Assembly (NCBI GenBank): GCA_963830175.1
Contig: CAWHKV010000009.1
Location: forward strand, 62,001 to 126,000
DNA: 64,000 bases
Reading direction: 5' to 3'
Origin: JBBRBB01 sp963830175
GTDB lineage: Bacteria; Bacteroidota; Bacteroidia; Chitinophagales; Chitinophagaceae
The notes below the pieces were generated by a model. It saw only the letters and a list, made by a program, of their open reading frames with translations, made no database searches and was not told the origin of the DNA. Shown here piece by piece: positions 46,126 to 55,450 of this stretch; the first letter of the stretch is position 1; each line of letters opens with the position of its first letter. Made by a program: the position numbers and the translations under genes.

Positions 46126-46914
46126 TTATTTGTTTTCTGCCTGTGGGCGTTCACTTTTCAATGTATGTACATTATGCAGGCTTAATGTGGCTGCCACAAC
46201 TGCATAGGCAGGTGCCAGCACCCAACCTACAACGGGTAATAAATGCATACCATAAAACAGTATCCCGTTGCCTATGGCAAGGCCTTTATGGTGCCCGATA
46301 AAATAAATACTTTCCGATGCAGTAAGCTTTTTTCTTTCGCAACTATAATCCAGCATAGAAAACCCATAGTAATAACATTCAACCAATAAAGCCAGCAATG
46401 GTGTTAACCAGCCAACAACGGGAATAAGAGAAAGTAAAACAATAGATACCATATATACAGATTGCAGCATTGCATTACGTAATGCAATGGCAATACCGCG
46501 TCCTATATCCTGCATAAATTCTTTTAAATTAAAAGGGTGTTCTTTGTTTTGAATAATTGCATCTGTCTTTTCGCTCAGATAAGCAAAAACAGGAGATCCA
46601 ACAATTAACCACAGGTATTTAAAGAGAGAAAAATAAAGCAGCATTTGTATAAGCCAAAGCAATACACCTGCAAGTGTAAAAAGAAAACCCAGCAGCCCGC
46701 TTTCATTGGTTGATGACCAGGTTTTTAAACCAGTTTGCATACTTACCCATTCAATAAACCCACTGGCCGTTCTTCCAAAATATATCATGGAAACAATAAA
46801 TAAAGCGCAATAGATAATACCCGGTATAAGGATCCACTTCCATAGTTTGTGCTCTTTGATAAACCGGTGGGCACGATAATAACTTTGAAAGGCAATGATG
46901 ATCTCTTTTAGCAA
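46126..46914 (-). CDS. EI24/CysZ-like membrane protein
   Basis: This 262-residue protein has about four to five membrane helices (about 25-50, 75-105, 150-185 and 205-245) and matches the EI24 domain family that includes the sulfate importer CysZ. Recognisable blocks are KLWKWILIPGIIYCALF, SPVFAYLSEKTDAI and LPVVGWVLAPAYAVVAATL. Transport specificity is not known. Translation seems to start at a TTG (46914). It is directly upstream of the RsmI-like gene. Confidence 0.78.
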   Translation of the reverse strand: MLKEIIIAFQSYYRAHRFIKEHKLWKWILIPGIIYCALFIVSMIYFGRTASGFIEWVSMQTGLKTWSSTNESGLLGFLFTLAGVLLWLIQMLLYFSLFKYLWLIVGSPVFAYLSEKTDAIIQNKEHPFNLKEFMQDIGRGIAIALRNAMLQSVYMVSIVLLSLIPVVGWLTPLLALLVECYYYGFSMLDYSCERKKLTASESIYFIGHHKGLAIGNGILFYGMHLLPVVGWVLAPAYAVVAATLSLHNVHTLKSERPQAENK

Positions 46915-46961
46915 TGGGCGTTATTTTTGTAAATTTAGTTTAATTGATTTATTCGTAACGG

Positions 46962-47603
46962 ATGAGATTAACCTTAACAGCATTGCGCAGGCAGCGAATA
47001 AAAAATGCATTTTACCAGGATGGGGATGTTGTTAAAACAGCAAAAGAACTGATTGGAAAATTGCTGGTAACAAATTTTAATAACCGGTTAACAGTAGGAA
47101 GAATAGTTGAAACAGAAGCGTATAACGGAATAATAGATAAAGCCTCTCATGCCTTCGGCGGAAGGCGAACAAACCGCACTGAAGTGATGTTTGGCAACGG
47201 CGGCACTGCTTATGTGTATCTTTGTTATGGCATTCACCACTTGTTTAACGTGGTAACCAATAGCAAAGATGTACCACATGCCATATTAATAAGGGCAGTG
47301 GAACCGGTTTCAGGGCTGGAAACAATGCTGCTTAGAACAGGAAAAGCTAAGCTTGATTGTACTATAACAAGAGGGCCGGGCAATGTGTCCAAAGCATTAG
47401 GAATAAAAACACAACACAGCGGTGTAAGTTTACAAAGTGACGAACTGTTTATTGCAAATGATGGATTTCTGTATACAGATTCGCAGGTAATATCTTCATT
47501 ACGTATTGGAGTTGATTATGCAGGTGAAGATGCTTTATTGCCATACAGGTTTAGTGTAACAGGCAACAAATATGTCAGCGGCAAAACTGTGATGCCCAAA
47601 TAG
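46962..47603 (+). CDS. DNA-3-methyladenine glycosylase (AAG/MPG family)
   Basis: This 213-residue monofunctional glycosylase starts base excision repair by removing alkylated or deaminated purines. It has the intercalating Tyr and catalytic Glu region RIVETEAYNGIIDKASHAFGG, then RTEVMFGNGGTAYVYLCYG, VPHAILIRAVEP and RGPGNVSKALGI. Length matches the family. It is divergent from the EI24 gene across 47 bases. Confidence 0.94.
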   Translation: MRLTLTALRRQRIKNAFYQDGDVVKTAKELIGKLLVTNFNNRLTVGRIVETEAYNGIIDKASHAFGGRRTNRTEVMFGNGGTAYVYLCYGIHHLFNVVTNSKDVPHAILIRAVEPVSGLETMLLRTGKAKLDCTITRGPGNVSKALGIKTQHSGVSLQSDELFIANDGFLYTDSQVISSLRIGVDYAGEDALLPYRFSVTGNKYVSGKTVMPK

Positions 47604-47639
47604 ATTTTTAATTATTTAACCTTTTGAAAAACATGTGCC

Positions 47640-48209
47640 ATGAAAACTTTATTCACCACCCTTTTTGTAATTATTGTATTTTTTCTTTTTCAACCTGCAA
47701 CCGCGCAAAAAATAAGTACCGGGGTTAAAGCAGGGATCAATATCGCTACACTTTCCAATGGTAGCAGCGACCTTAGAGCAGGTTTTCACGCTGGTGTTTT
47801 TGCCGATTTTGACCTCTCATGGAGCCTGAACCTGCAGGGTGAAGCCTTATACTCCACACAGGGTAGAACTTTAAAAACGAATAATGGAACAAAGGTGCTG
47901 GCACTTGATTACTTACTTATTCCTCTAATGCTAAAATATTACCCGGTTGACAAACTATATATTGTATTTGGACCACAGGCAGGGTTTTTAATAAATGCCA
48001 TTTCAAAAAATGAAAATGATGAAGAAACGGAAGTTAACAGCAGTTATGAAGATTTTGATCTTAGCCTGAATGTTGGATTAGGTTACAATGCCACCAAAAA
48101 GTTATTTGTATTTAGCCGATATAATTACGGACTTACTGATATTACAACAGACACCCGCAATCTGAAGCATAGAGTTATACAAGCGGGTGTTGGTTACAGG
48201 CTAAAATAA
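47640..48209 (+). CDS. Small outer-membrane beta-barrel (porin family) protein
   Basis: This 189-residue protein has a signal peptide (about 1-21) and eight or so alternating strands typical of the OMP_b-brl family. Typical strands are GVKAGINIATLSN, GFHAGVFADFDLSW, LQGEALYSTQG, FGPQAGFLINA and AGVGYRLK at the end. It contains a loop rich in Glu and Asn (about 120-140). No specific function is recognisable. It follows the glycosylase gene by 36 bases. Confidence 0.82.
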   Translation: MKTLFTTLFVIIVFFLFQPATAQKISTGVKAGINIATLSNGSSDLRAGFHAGVFADFDLSWSLNLQGEALYSTQGRTLKTNNGTKVLALDYLLIPLMLKYYPVDKLYIVFGPQAGFLINAISKNENDEETEVNSSYEDFDLSLNVGLGYNATKKLFVFSRYNYGLTDITTDTRNLKHRVIQAGVGYRLK

Positions 48210-48262
48210 CATACCATCTTTATATAATTCCTTTACTTATTATTGCACCATTTTAAGCATAC

Positions 48263-48904
48263 ATGCATCTAATCATTGTTTTTTTTATTGGTGCGTTAAT
48301 AAGTTTTCTCGGGCAATTGCCACTAGGCAATATGGCACTTACAGCCACACAAATTAGTGTGCAGGAAACCTTTAAAAAGGCCTGGATTTACGCGGTGGGT
48401 GTTACACTTGTTGAAATGGCTTACCTGCGACTTGCGCTTTCCGGTGTAAACTGGATAATGCAACACCAGCTTATTTTCATTATTCTTGGATGGATAACGG
48501 TAGTCGTTTTTTTAGTACTCGGATTATTAAGTTTTATTGCGGCTCGTAAACAAAAAAAGGAACATGAAAAAACCATCTTACTTAATAATAAGCTTAACCG
48601 GTTTTTACTTGGTTTATCATTAAGTGCTATTAACCCGGTGCAAATACCTTTCTGGTTTATTTGGAGCGCCTATTTGCTAAATAATAAAATCCTTTTCCCC
48701 TTAACCATAGATTATAACATCTTCACTATTGGCGCCGGGTTAGGAACCATGCTCGGTTACGGTGTTTACATTCATGGTGGCAACTGGCTAATTACAAAAA
48801 TGAAAACAAGTAATAAAACAATGAATAAAATACTTGGAGCCATATTTATTATTACCGCACTTATACAGGCATATAAAATGATTGCAGGAAATATATTTGA
48901 GTGA
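48263..48904 (+). CDS. LysE family transporter
   Basis: This 213-residue inner-membrane protein has about six helices and the LysE/RhtB opening pattern, GALISFLGQLPLGNMALTATQISVQ. The conserved LSAINPVQIPFWFIWSAYLL marks the second half. These exporters usually move amino acids or related small molecules out of the cell. The substrate here is unknown. Its stop is one base before the end of the convergent Fe-S gene. Confidence 0.85.
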   Translation: MHLIIVFFIGALISFLGQLPLGNMALTATQISVQETFKKAWIYAVGVTLVEMAYLRLALSGVNWIMQHQLIFIILGWITVVVFLVLGLLSFIAARKQKKEHEKTILLNNKLNRFLLGLSLSAINPVQIPFWFIWSAYLLNNKILFPLTIDYNIFTIGAGLGTMLGYGVYIHGGNWLITKMKTSNKTMNKILGAIFIITALIQAYKMIAGNIFE

Positions 48905-48905
48905 T

Positions 48906-50228
48906 CTATACATTTTCAGTCCACTTGTCTCTTTCATCGGGCGAGAACTTCCAGGGTGCAAAATTATTTTCAGTATTGCTGAACATAGCATTCCATTCAG
49001 GGGGTGCGCTGCTTTCTTCCATAACCAAATACCTTCTTTGCTGAAGAATAATATCGAGCGGCGAAATACCTACAGGGCATTCTTCTACGCAGGCATTACA
49101 AGTGGTACATGCACGTAATTCTTCCTCGGTGATATAATCATGCAGAAGAGACTTCCCATCATCTTTAAATTCTTTATTAGCATTTATGTTGGCACCAACT
49201 TCCTCTACCCTGTCACGGGTTTTCATCATGATCAGGCGTGGACTTAAAACCTTTCCTGTTTGTGTTGCCGGGCAAGCAGCAGAACACCGCCCGCATTCCG
49301 TGCAGCTATAGGCATCCAACAGGTTGCGCCAGCTTAAATCAAAAATATCTTTAGCTCCAAACTTTTTGGGAGGCTCTGTAGAAACCTCTGTCGGTACGGT
49401 TTCAGGCTGCATGGCATATAATACTTCCTGCTGAATCTCGGGCATGTTTTTCATTTTACCCATGGGTTGCAGGCGTACATAATACGCGTTGGGAAAAGCC
49501 AGAATAATATGCAGGTGTTTTGAGTAAGGCAGGTAATTTAAGAATGCAAATATGCCCAATATGTGCAACCACCACGCACCGCGTTCAATGCCGGCCAATG
49601 CCTCATTACTAAACCCATTAAATAAAGGATGAAGGAAAGCAGAGAATGCAAAATTACCTGATGCATGTTCTGCGTAATGCCCATAATGGCGCGATTGCAA
49701 TAAAGTATCTGTTGCATTCATAGTTAAAAAAAGGCTCATCAAAATAATCTCTGCGATCAGAATATAATTGGCATCGCTGTGCGGCCATCCGGCAAGATCA
49801 CGACTTACCAGGCGTTTCACTTTAATCACATTCCGGCGTAAAAGAAAAATTACACAAACTGCAATAACGCCAACCGCCAAAAATTCAAACCCGTTTATCA
49901 GCCAGCCATACACATATCCGAGTGGCTGAAGAAATAACCGGTGTGTGCCTAATATTCCATCAAGAAAAATTTCAAGCACCTCAACATTAATAATGATAAA
50001 CCCTGCATAAATAATAAAATGCATGATGGCGACCACCGGTTTCTTAAACATTTTCTTTTGCCCAAAAGCCAGCAATAAAACATTTTTCCAGCGCAATGAT
50101 TTATTGTTAGAAAGGTCTTCATCCCTCCCTAAAAAAATATTTCTTTTTATAAGCAAAGCCTGCCTTGTAAAAAGATAAATGGCAACAATGGAGACAATTA
50201 TAAAGGCAACCTGTAACAATATTTCCAT
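48906..50228 (-). CDS. Membrane-bound (Fe-S)-binding protein, heterodisulfide reductase-like
   Basis: This 440-residue protein joins an N-terminal membrane domain (about five helices, residues 1-240) to two 4Fe-4S clusters: CTECGRCSAACPAT and CTTCNACVEECPVGI. This layout fits membrane anchors for electron-transfer complexes related to HdrC/GlpC, with a partner encoded elsewhere. I chose the ATG at 50228 because it starts the hydrophobic helix. An upstream ATG at 50264 would add twelve residues. Confidence 0.85.
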   Translation of the reverse strand: MEILLQVAFIIVSIVAIYLFTRQALLIKRNIFLGRDEDLSNNKSLRWKNVLLLAFGQKKMFKKPVVAIMHFIIYAGFIIINVEVLEIFLDGILGTHRLFLQPLGYVYGWLINGFEFLAVGVIAVCVIFLLRRNVIKVKRLVSRDLAGWPHSDANYILIAEIILMSLFLTMNATDTLLQSRHYGHYAEHASGNFAFSAFLHPLFNGFSNEALAGIERGAWWLHILGIFAFLNYLPYSKHLHIILAFPNAYYVRLQPMGKMKNMPEIQQEVLYAMQPETVPTEVSTEPPKKFGAKDIFDLSWRNLLDAYSCTECGRCSAACPATQTGKVLSPRLIMMKTRDRVEEVGANINANKEFKDDGKSLLHDYITEEELRACTTCNACVEECPVGISPLDIILQQRRYLVMEESSAPPEWNAMFSNTENNFAPWKFSPDERDKWTENV

Positions 50229-50357
50229 ACAAATAATTGTGGTGCTAAGGTAAGCCGTTTGCAAAACCCTGTGGTGTAAATTGTTATTACTTTTACCGGG
50301 GCTATTACATAAAACAACTTATTTTCGGGATAGGCCCGGGGGCATATAATCTTTACT

Positions 50358-50864
50358 ATGCAGGATAAAAAAATAATAATTACGAAGGAAGTGGCTGCTG
50401 CCAAACTAAAACGGATGGCGCTGGAAATAGCTGAAAGAGATAATAACGACAACATTACGCTGGTAATAATTGGGATAAAATCCGGCGGTATGATCATAGC
50501 CAACCAGATAGCTGAGTTACTAAAACATTACGGCATACAGGATATTCAACTTGTTGAACTTACCATAAAAAAAACTAACCCGGAAGAAATAACCTTAAGT
50601 GAAGAGGTGAATTTTAATGAAAAAAATATTCTACTGATTGATGACGTATGCAACACCGGCAAAACGTTGCTTTATGCATTAAAGCCGTTACTGCAGTTTC
50701 ACCCTGCAAGCATTCATACCCTTGTACTGGTAGAAAGAATGCATAAGTTATTCCCGATAAAACCAGATTACGTGGGGCTTTCTCTTGCCACCACGCAAAA
50801 CGACTATATACATGTTGATGTAAACGAGGGAGAAATTACTGCTGCACTTATCCAAAAAGACTGA
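50358..50864 (+). CDS. Phosphoribosyltransferase family protein (PyrR-like)
   Basis: This 168-residue protein has the type I phosphoribosyltransferase fold. The PRPP-binding motif is ILLIDDVCNTGKTLLYA (about 95-112), preceded by VIIGIKSGGMIIANQIA. The layout resembles PyrR, but no pyrimidine genes are near, so I do not call it. It lies convergent to the thiolase gene, one base between them. Confidence 0.85.
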   Translation: MQDKKIIITKEVAAAKLKRMALEIAERDNNDNITLVIIGIKSGGMIIANQIAELLKHYGIQDIQLVELTIKKTNPEEITLSEEVNFNEKNILLIDDVCNTGKTLLYALKPLLQFHPASIHTLVLVERMHKLFPIKPDYVGLSLATTQNDYIHVDVNEGEITAALIQKD

Positions 50865-50865
50865 A

Positions 50866-52056
50866 CTAACCTGCAACGTTTTCAAGTACCATAGCACTAG
50901 CGCCACCGCCTCCATTGCAAATACCGGCAGCGCCATATTTGCCTTTGTTCTGCCTCAGTACATTTATAAGTGATACAATTATCCGGGCACCGCTTGCGCC
51001 TAATGGATGACCAATACTAACAGCACCGCCGTTAACATTCACGCGGGTACCGTCCAATTTCATTTTATCTATGTTAGCGATACCTACCACGGCAAAGGCC
51101 TCATTCAATTCGAAATACTGTATATCTTCCATTTTCAACCCTGCTTTATCAACTGCTTTGGGTACAGCCAAAGATGGAGTTGTGGTAAACCATTCAGGCG
51201 CCTGTTCAGCATCTGCATAACTCCGAATGATTGCCAAAGGTTTTATTCCCATTGCGTCTGCTTTCTCGCTACTCATTAAAACCACGGCTGCGGCGCCATC
51301 ATTAAGCGTGCTGGCATTTGCAGCTGTTACAGTTCCATTTTTTTCGAAGGCTGGTTTTAAAGTAGATATTTTATCGAACTTAACATTAAAAGGTTCTTCG
51401 TCTTTAGAAAACATTAAAGGGTCGCCCTTGCGCTGAGGTATTTCAACAGGCACAATTTCATCATTGAATTTTCCATCGTTCCATGCCTGCTGACTACGTT
51501 TGTAACTTTCAACTGCAAACTCATCCTGCTGTTCGCGGCTTATATTGCAACCGCTTGCACAAATTTCTGCAGCGTTGCCCATTGCGAAATTTTTATACAC
51601 ATCGGTAAGCCCATCTTTAACTAATCCATCTACCATTTCTGCATTGCCAAATTTATTTCCCCAACGCATGCTTCCTGCGTAAAAAGGCACATTGCTCATG
51701 CTCTCCATTCCGCCTGCAACAATTATATCTGCATCACCCAACAATATACTTTGTGCTGCCTGGGAAATTGCTTTCATGCCGCTGGCGCAAACTTTATTTA
51801 TTGTTGTACAAATAACATTATCGGGCAGGTTGGCATAAATGGCAGCCTGCCTTGCAGGAGCCTGGCCCAGGTTAGCCTGCAGCACACACCCCATCATTAC
51901 TTCCTGCACATCAGTAGGTGCAATGCCTGCTCTTTCTATAGCAGCTTTTATAGCAATAGCCCCCAGTTTGGTAGCAGAAAAATCTTTTAGCGATCCACCA
52001 AAGCTTCCTATGGGTGTACGCACAGCAGAAACAATATAAACAGTTCTATTATTCAT
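50866..52056 (-). CDS. Acetyl-CoA C-acyltransferase (thiolase)
   Basis: This 396-residue thiolase cleaves or forms 3-ketoacyl-CoA in the cytoplasm. The acyl-accepting cysteine is Cys90 in INKVCASGMKAI. The active-site His is in GGAVSIGHPLGASGARI (about 350) and the second Cys in GICNGGGGASAMV (about 384). Biosynthetic and degradative thiolases cannot be separated here with confidence. The acyl-CoA dehydrogenase gene just upstream and the enoyl-CoA hydratase nearby favour fatty acid oxidation. Confidence 0.95.
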   Translation of the reverse strand: MNNRTVYIVSAVRTPIGSFGGSLKDFSATKLGAIAIKAAIERAGIAPTDVQEVMMGCVLQANLGQAPARQAAIYANLPDNVICTTINKVCASGMKAISQAAQSILLGDADIIVAGGMESMSNVPFYAGSMRWGNKFGNAEMVDGLVKDGLTDVYKNFAMGNAAEICASGCNISREQQDEFAVESYKRSQQAWNDGKFNDEIVPVEIPQRKGDPLMFSKDEEPFNVKFDKISTLKPAFEKNGTVTAANASTLNDGAAAVVLMSSEKADAMGIKPLAIIRSYADAEQAPEWFTTTPSLAVPKAVDKAGLKMEDIQYFELNEAFAVVGIANIDKMKLDGTRVNVNGGAVSIGHPLGASGARIIVSLINVLRQNKGKYGAAGICNGGGGASAMVLENVAG

Positions 52057-52093
52057 AATTTTTTATTGAGTATTAAGCAATCGGCCACCACTG

Positions 52094-52129
52094 CAAATAT
52101 GAAATGGCGACAGCAAGGTCGCAAAGATA
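52094..52129 (-). promoter_or_regulatory. Probable promoter of the thiolase gene
   Basis: Two overlapping options exist on the minus strand. One is TATCTTTG at 52129-52122, an exact -7 box without a -33 TTG. The other is TTTG at 52125-52122 followed after 20 bases by CATATTTG at 52101-52094, with correct spacing but one -7 mismatch. Confidence 0.45.
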
Positions 52130-52177
52130 AAATTTTAGGTGGCTGCCATGGAATGTCTTAATAGTATTGGGTAAACT

Positions 52178-53971
52178 TTAAAAGCAATATGCTTTTGCTT
52201 CTATCATTTTAGCCGCAATTCGCCGTCTGGCATCACGGGTATTAAAAGGTTCTGTTTTCGTAAACCTTTTTAAACCGATGTGCATCATGCGTAATTCATC
52301 ACCTTCGGCGAAGGCGTTTAAGGCATCTTTACCTGATTTATTTATTTTGTCTGCAGCATCCAATATGTAGGTGCGCATCATATCTGTTTGTAAAGCTGTA
52401 GCCTCTTCTCCCTGTTTATCTGAAAGCTTGATAATTCGCAACAAAGCACTTTCTGAGGTGTATGTTTGAATACACATATCAGCGATGTTCATTAGAATTT
52501 CCTGTTCTTTATCCAGCTTCATCATTAACTTCTGAACAGCAGCGCCGGCGACCATTAAAATGGCTTTCTTAAAATTGGCAATATATTTTCTTTCAGTTGC
52601 AAAAGGTCTTTCATCATCATTGTTGAAATCCGGAATACTCATCAACTCTTTGGCGATCGAAGTGGCAGGACCCATGAGATCGAGTCTTCCTTTCATAGCG
52701 CGCTTAAGCGTCATATCTAAAATAAGAAGCCTGTTAATTTCATTAGTGCCTTCATAAATTCTATTAATTCGGCTGTCGCGATACGCTTTAGAGATCAGGT
52801 ATTCATCGCTGAATCCATTACCACCGTGCACCTGCACACCTTCATCTACCACAAAGTCGAGCATCTCGCTACCATGCACTTTTAATATGGCACATTCAAT
52901 GGCAAATTCTTCTGCGGCACCTAATAATGAAGCGGCAAAACTTTCTCCGGCAGCATGCAACTCACTTTCTTTTTCTTTAATAAAATTGGCGGCGCGGTAA
53001 AGAGCACTTTCGCAAACCCATAACTGTATGGCCATTTCTGCCAACTTGTGTTTTATGGCTCCAAATTTTGCTATGGGCAGATTGAATTGCTCCCGGGTGG
53101 TTGCGTAAACCACACTGTCTGTAATAGCTACTTTTGAAGCACCTATTGCTGCTGCACACAGTTTTAAACGCCCTACGTTTAAAATATTAAAAGCAATAAT
53201 GTGCCCACGCCCTATTTCTCCTAAAACATTTTCTACCGGCACTTTACAATCCTGAAAATATAACTGAACGGTTGATGATCCTTTTATTCCCATTTTATGT
53301 TCTTCGGGTCCGCGGGTGAATCCTTCAAAACCCGGTTCAACTAAAAACGCGGTAAATTTTTCACCATCGATCTTTGCAAAAACTGTATAAATATCTGCAA
53401 AACCGCCATTGGTTATCCAGCATTTTTGCCCGGTAAGTAAATAATCTTTCCCGTCACTGCTAAGCTTTGCTGTAGTTTTTGCACCCAACGCATCACTACC
53501 GCTGCCGGGTTCAGTTAATCCATATGCACCAATAACTTCGCCGGTGCTTAAAAGCGGAAGGTATTTTTGTTTTTGTTCTTCAGTTCCAAAGTATAAAATC
53601 GGCAGGGACCCAATTCCTGAATGCGCGGATACGGCAACTGAAAAAGAAAACCCGCATCCTAAACCTTCATTTATTATTGTTGAGGTGATAAAATCTTTAC
53701 CTAAACCTCCATATTCTTCAGGAAAGCCAGCTGATAATAATCCCAATTCGCCTGCCTTGCCAATGAGGTTGCGCATTAAACCCTTCTCCTGGTTGTCTAC
53801 GCGGTCTATTATGGGAATAACTTCGGTATTTACAAAACGGGTACAGGTATCAAGCACCATTTTCTGTTCTTCATCAAAATCTTCCGGGATAAAAGTTTCA
53901 AAAGCATCGCCTTCCTTAATCAACCATTCAGCTCCATTGAGGGAAATGTTTTTGTTTGTGGTGGTTTCCAT
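52178..53971 (-). CDS. Acyl-CoA dehydrogenase with C-terminal extension
   Basis: This 597-residue flavoenzyme introduces the 2,3-double bond of acyl-CoA. Blocks are YGLTEPGSGSDALGAKT, ITNGGFADIYTVFAKI, GIKGSSTVQLYFQDCKVP and QVHGGNGFSDEYLISKAYRD. The catalytic Glu is in YEGTNEINRLLI (about residue 405). After the core (about 1-430) a helical extension of about 160 residues follows, as in very-long-chain-type enzymes. It precedes the thiolase gene by 121 bases on the same strand. Confidence 0.94.
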   Translation of the reverse strand: METTTNKNISLNGAEWLIKEGDAFETFIPEDFDEEQKMVLDTCTRFVNTEVIPIIDRVDNQEKGLMRNLIGKAGELGLLSAGFPEEYGGLGKDFITSTIINEGLGCGFSFSVAVSAHSGIGSLPILYFGTEEQKQKYLPLLSTGEVIGAYGLTEPGSGSDALGAKTTAKLSSDGKDYLLTGQKCWITNGGFADIYTVFAKIDGEKFTAFLVEPGFEGFTRGPEEHKMGIKGSSTVQLYFQDCKVPVENVLGEIGRGHIIAFNILNVGRLKLCAAAIGASKVAITDSVVYATTREQFNLPIAKFGAIKHKLAEMAIQLWVCESALYRAANFIKEKESELHAAGESFAASLLGAAEEFAIECAILKVHGSEMLDFVVDEGVQVHGGNGFSDEYLISKAYRDSRINRIYEGTNEINRLLILDMTLKRAMKGRLDLMGPATSIAKELMSIPDFNNDDERPFATERKYIANFKKAILMVAGAAVQKLMMKLDKEQEILMNIADMCIQTYTSESALLRIIKLSDKQGEEATALQTDMMRTYILDAADKINKSGKDALNAFAEGDELRMMHIGLKRFTKTEPFNTRDARRRIAAKMIEAKAYCF

Positions 53972-54245
53972 TCGTAGTTATAAATTATTAAAAAATTGCA
54001 GTCTGAAGTAAAAAAGCATTTTTGGTTTATCCGCACATTTTTGCCTAAAGACCCCTGCTGTATAATTATAAAAATAACAACATTATCTGCTTTACTAACG
54101 ACCGTTCTTAAATTACTTTTTGTAAAACAGTTTTTTGGTGCGTTTTCTTGTGGTAAAAGGTAATTATTTTTTTGCTGAAGCAAGGATAAACGATGAAGTG
54201 TGCGACGCAACTTTGCCTGATTATTATTTGTAACCTGCAACCAAC
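53972..54245. other. Intergenic region with interspersed motif copy 3
   Basis: This 274-base AT-rich gap separates the acyl-CoA dehydrogenase gene from the GNAT-like gene. It holds the third copy of the 16-bp motif (54196-54211). A 106-codon minus-strand frame that also runs into the dehydrogenase gene shows no family features, and I do not call it. I see no terminator. Confidence 0.5.
54196..54211 (-). repeat. 16-bp interspersed motif, copy 3
   Basis: On the minus strand this reads GTTGCGTCGCACACTT, identical to copy 1 at 26592. Confidence 0.6.
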
Positions 54246-55421
54246 TTACCTGTTATACTCCAGTACCGGGTGCCTTTCGAAGACGTGCTTGTCATTAAAA
54301 ATATACCTGTAGGTTATAAGTGTTCGGCTTACCTCTGCATTGAGCGACTTATACACAGCCAGCATTTTAGGATTCCAGTCGCCTGACCATCCCGCTTCGA
54401 GCTCATCATAAATATGTTTTCCCTGAATGATGAGCGAAGATTCATAAATCATGTAACTGTCTATACCCATACCCTGGAACTTAGGCACCACGCCATAGGC
54501 AATACCTGTAAATTTTTTACACTGGCCGGTTTTCTGCATATATAAAAACCGCAATTTTTCAAGCAGCCCAAACTTGCCATTAAAGTGTTTAAAATATTGA
54601 TTGAGGTCTGGAATATTTACCCACATGGCAATGGGTTGTTCCTTATAATATGCGAACCAGATGATGCGTTCGTCAATTATAGGCTTCATTTTTTTGAACA
54701 GTTGCATTACCTGTTCTTTGGTTATTTCTTTTTCGGCATCGTGCTGGCTCCAGGCCGCATTATAAACAGTGGCAAAATCCTGCGCGTACTTTTCCAATTT
54801 ATCTTTAGTCAGGTGTCGCGCATCATAATCGGGGTTCTTTTTTAATTTCTCGTAACGGGATGCAAATCGCGGATCGAGTGGCCTCGCTACGATCATTAAA
54901 AAATAATATTGAAAATAATAGTTTTTAAAACCATAAGTTTCAAAGAGGCTTTGATAATAATTGGGATTGAATGCAATACCATAGGCAGGTTCTCTATCAA
55001 ACCCATCTACAAGTAAACCCCACCACTTATCGCGGCTGCCAAAATTTATGGGACCATCCATGGCATCCATTCCTTTCTCCCACAACCATTGCCTTGCCTT
55101 ATCGAATAAGATATTTGCAGCTTCCTGGTTATTGATGCAATCAAAAAAACCTATGGCACCTGTTGGATAATCAGTTCCCTTATTTATATACTTTGTATTG
55201 GTAAAGGCGGCAATGCGTCCGAGGAAAATTCCATTTTCATCCTTTAAAATCCATCGAATAATTTCGCCGTGTTTAAATGAATGATTTTTATTCTTGTCGA
55301 AAACTTCATGCACTTCATTATCCATAGGACGGATATAATGCGGGTTATGTTTGTTCATTAAAACATTCACCTTTATAAATTCTTCTGCTAGTTGCTTATT
55401 CGTTACTTCAATCAAAACCAT
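54246..55421 (-). CDS. GNAT-like family protein of unknown function
   Basis: This 391-residue protein belongs to a Bacteroidota group with acyl-CoA N-acyltransferase-like folding. Blocks seen are NPHYIRPMDNEVHEVFDKNK, LGRIAAFTNTKY, IGFFDCINNQEAANILFDKA, MDAMDGPINFGSRDKWWGL and GVVPKFQGMGIDSYMIYES, the last resembling the CoA-binding GNAT loop. Nothing points to a substrate. It stands just downstream of the sortilin-like gene on the same strand. Confidence 0.7.
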   Translation of the reverse strand: MVLIEVTNKQLAEEFIKVNVLMNKHNPHYIRPMDNEVHEVFDKNKNHSFKHGEIIRWILKDENGIFLGRIAAFTNTKYINKGTDYPTGAIGFFDCINNQEAANILFDKARQWLWEKGMDAMDGPINFGSRDKWWGLLVDGFDREPAYGIAFNPNYYQSLFETYGFKNYYFQYYFLMIVARPLDPRFASRYEKLKKNPDYDARHLTKDKLEKYAQDFATVYNAAWSQHDAEKEITKEQVMQLFKKMKPIIDERIIWFAYYKEQPIAMWVNIPDLNQYFKHFNGKFGLLEKLRFLYMQKTGQCKKFTGIAYGVVPKFQGMGIDSYMIYESSLIIQGKHIYDELEAGWSGDWNPKMLAVYKSLNAEVSRTLITYRYIFNDKHVFERHPVLEYNR

Positions 55422-55450
55422 AAAAAGATTGCTTAAGTTTTGGCTGTGAA

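Noticed and set aside
53920..54240. 106-codon minus-strand frame between the GNAT-like and acyl-CoA dehydrogenase genes
   Set aside because: It overlaps the dehydrogenase start, has a low-complexity end, and includes the interspersed motif; no protein features.
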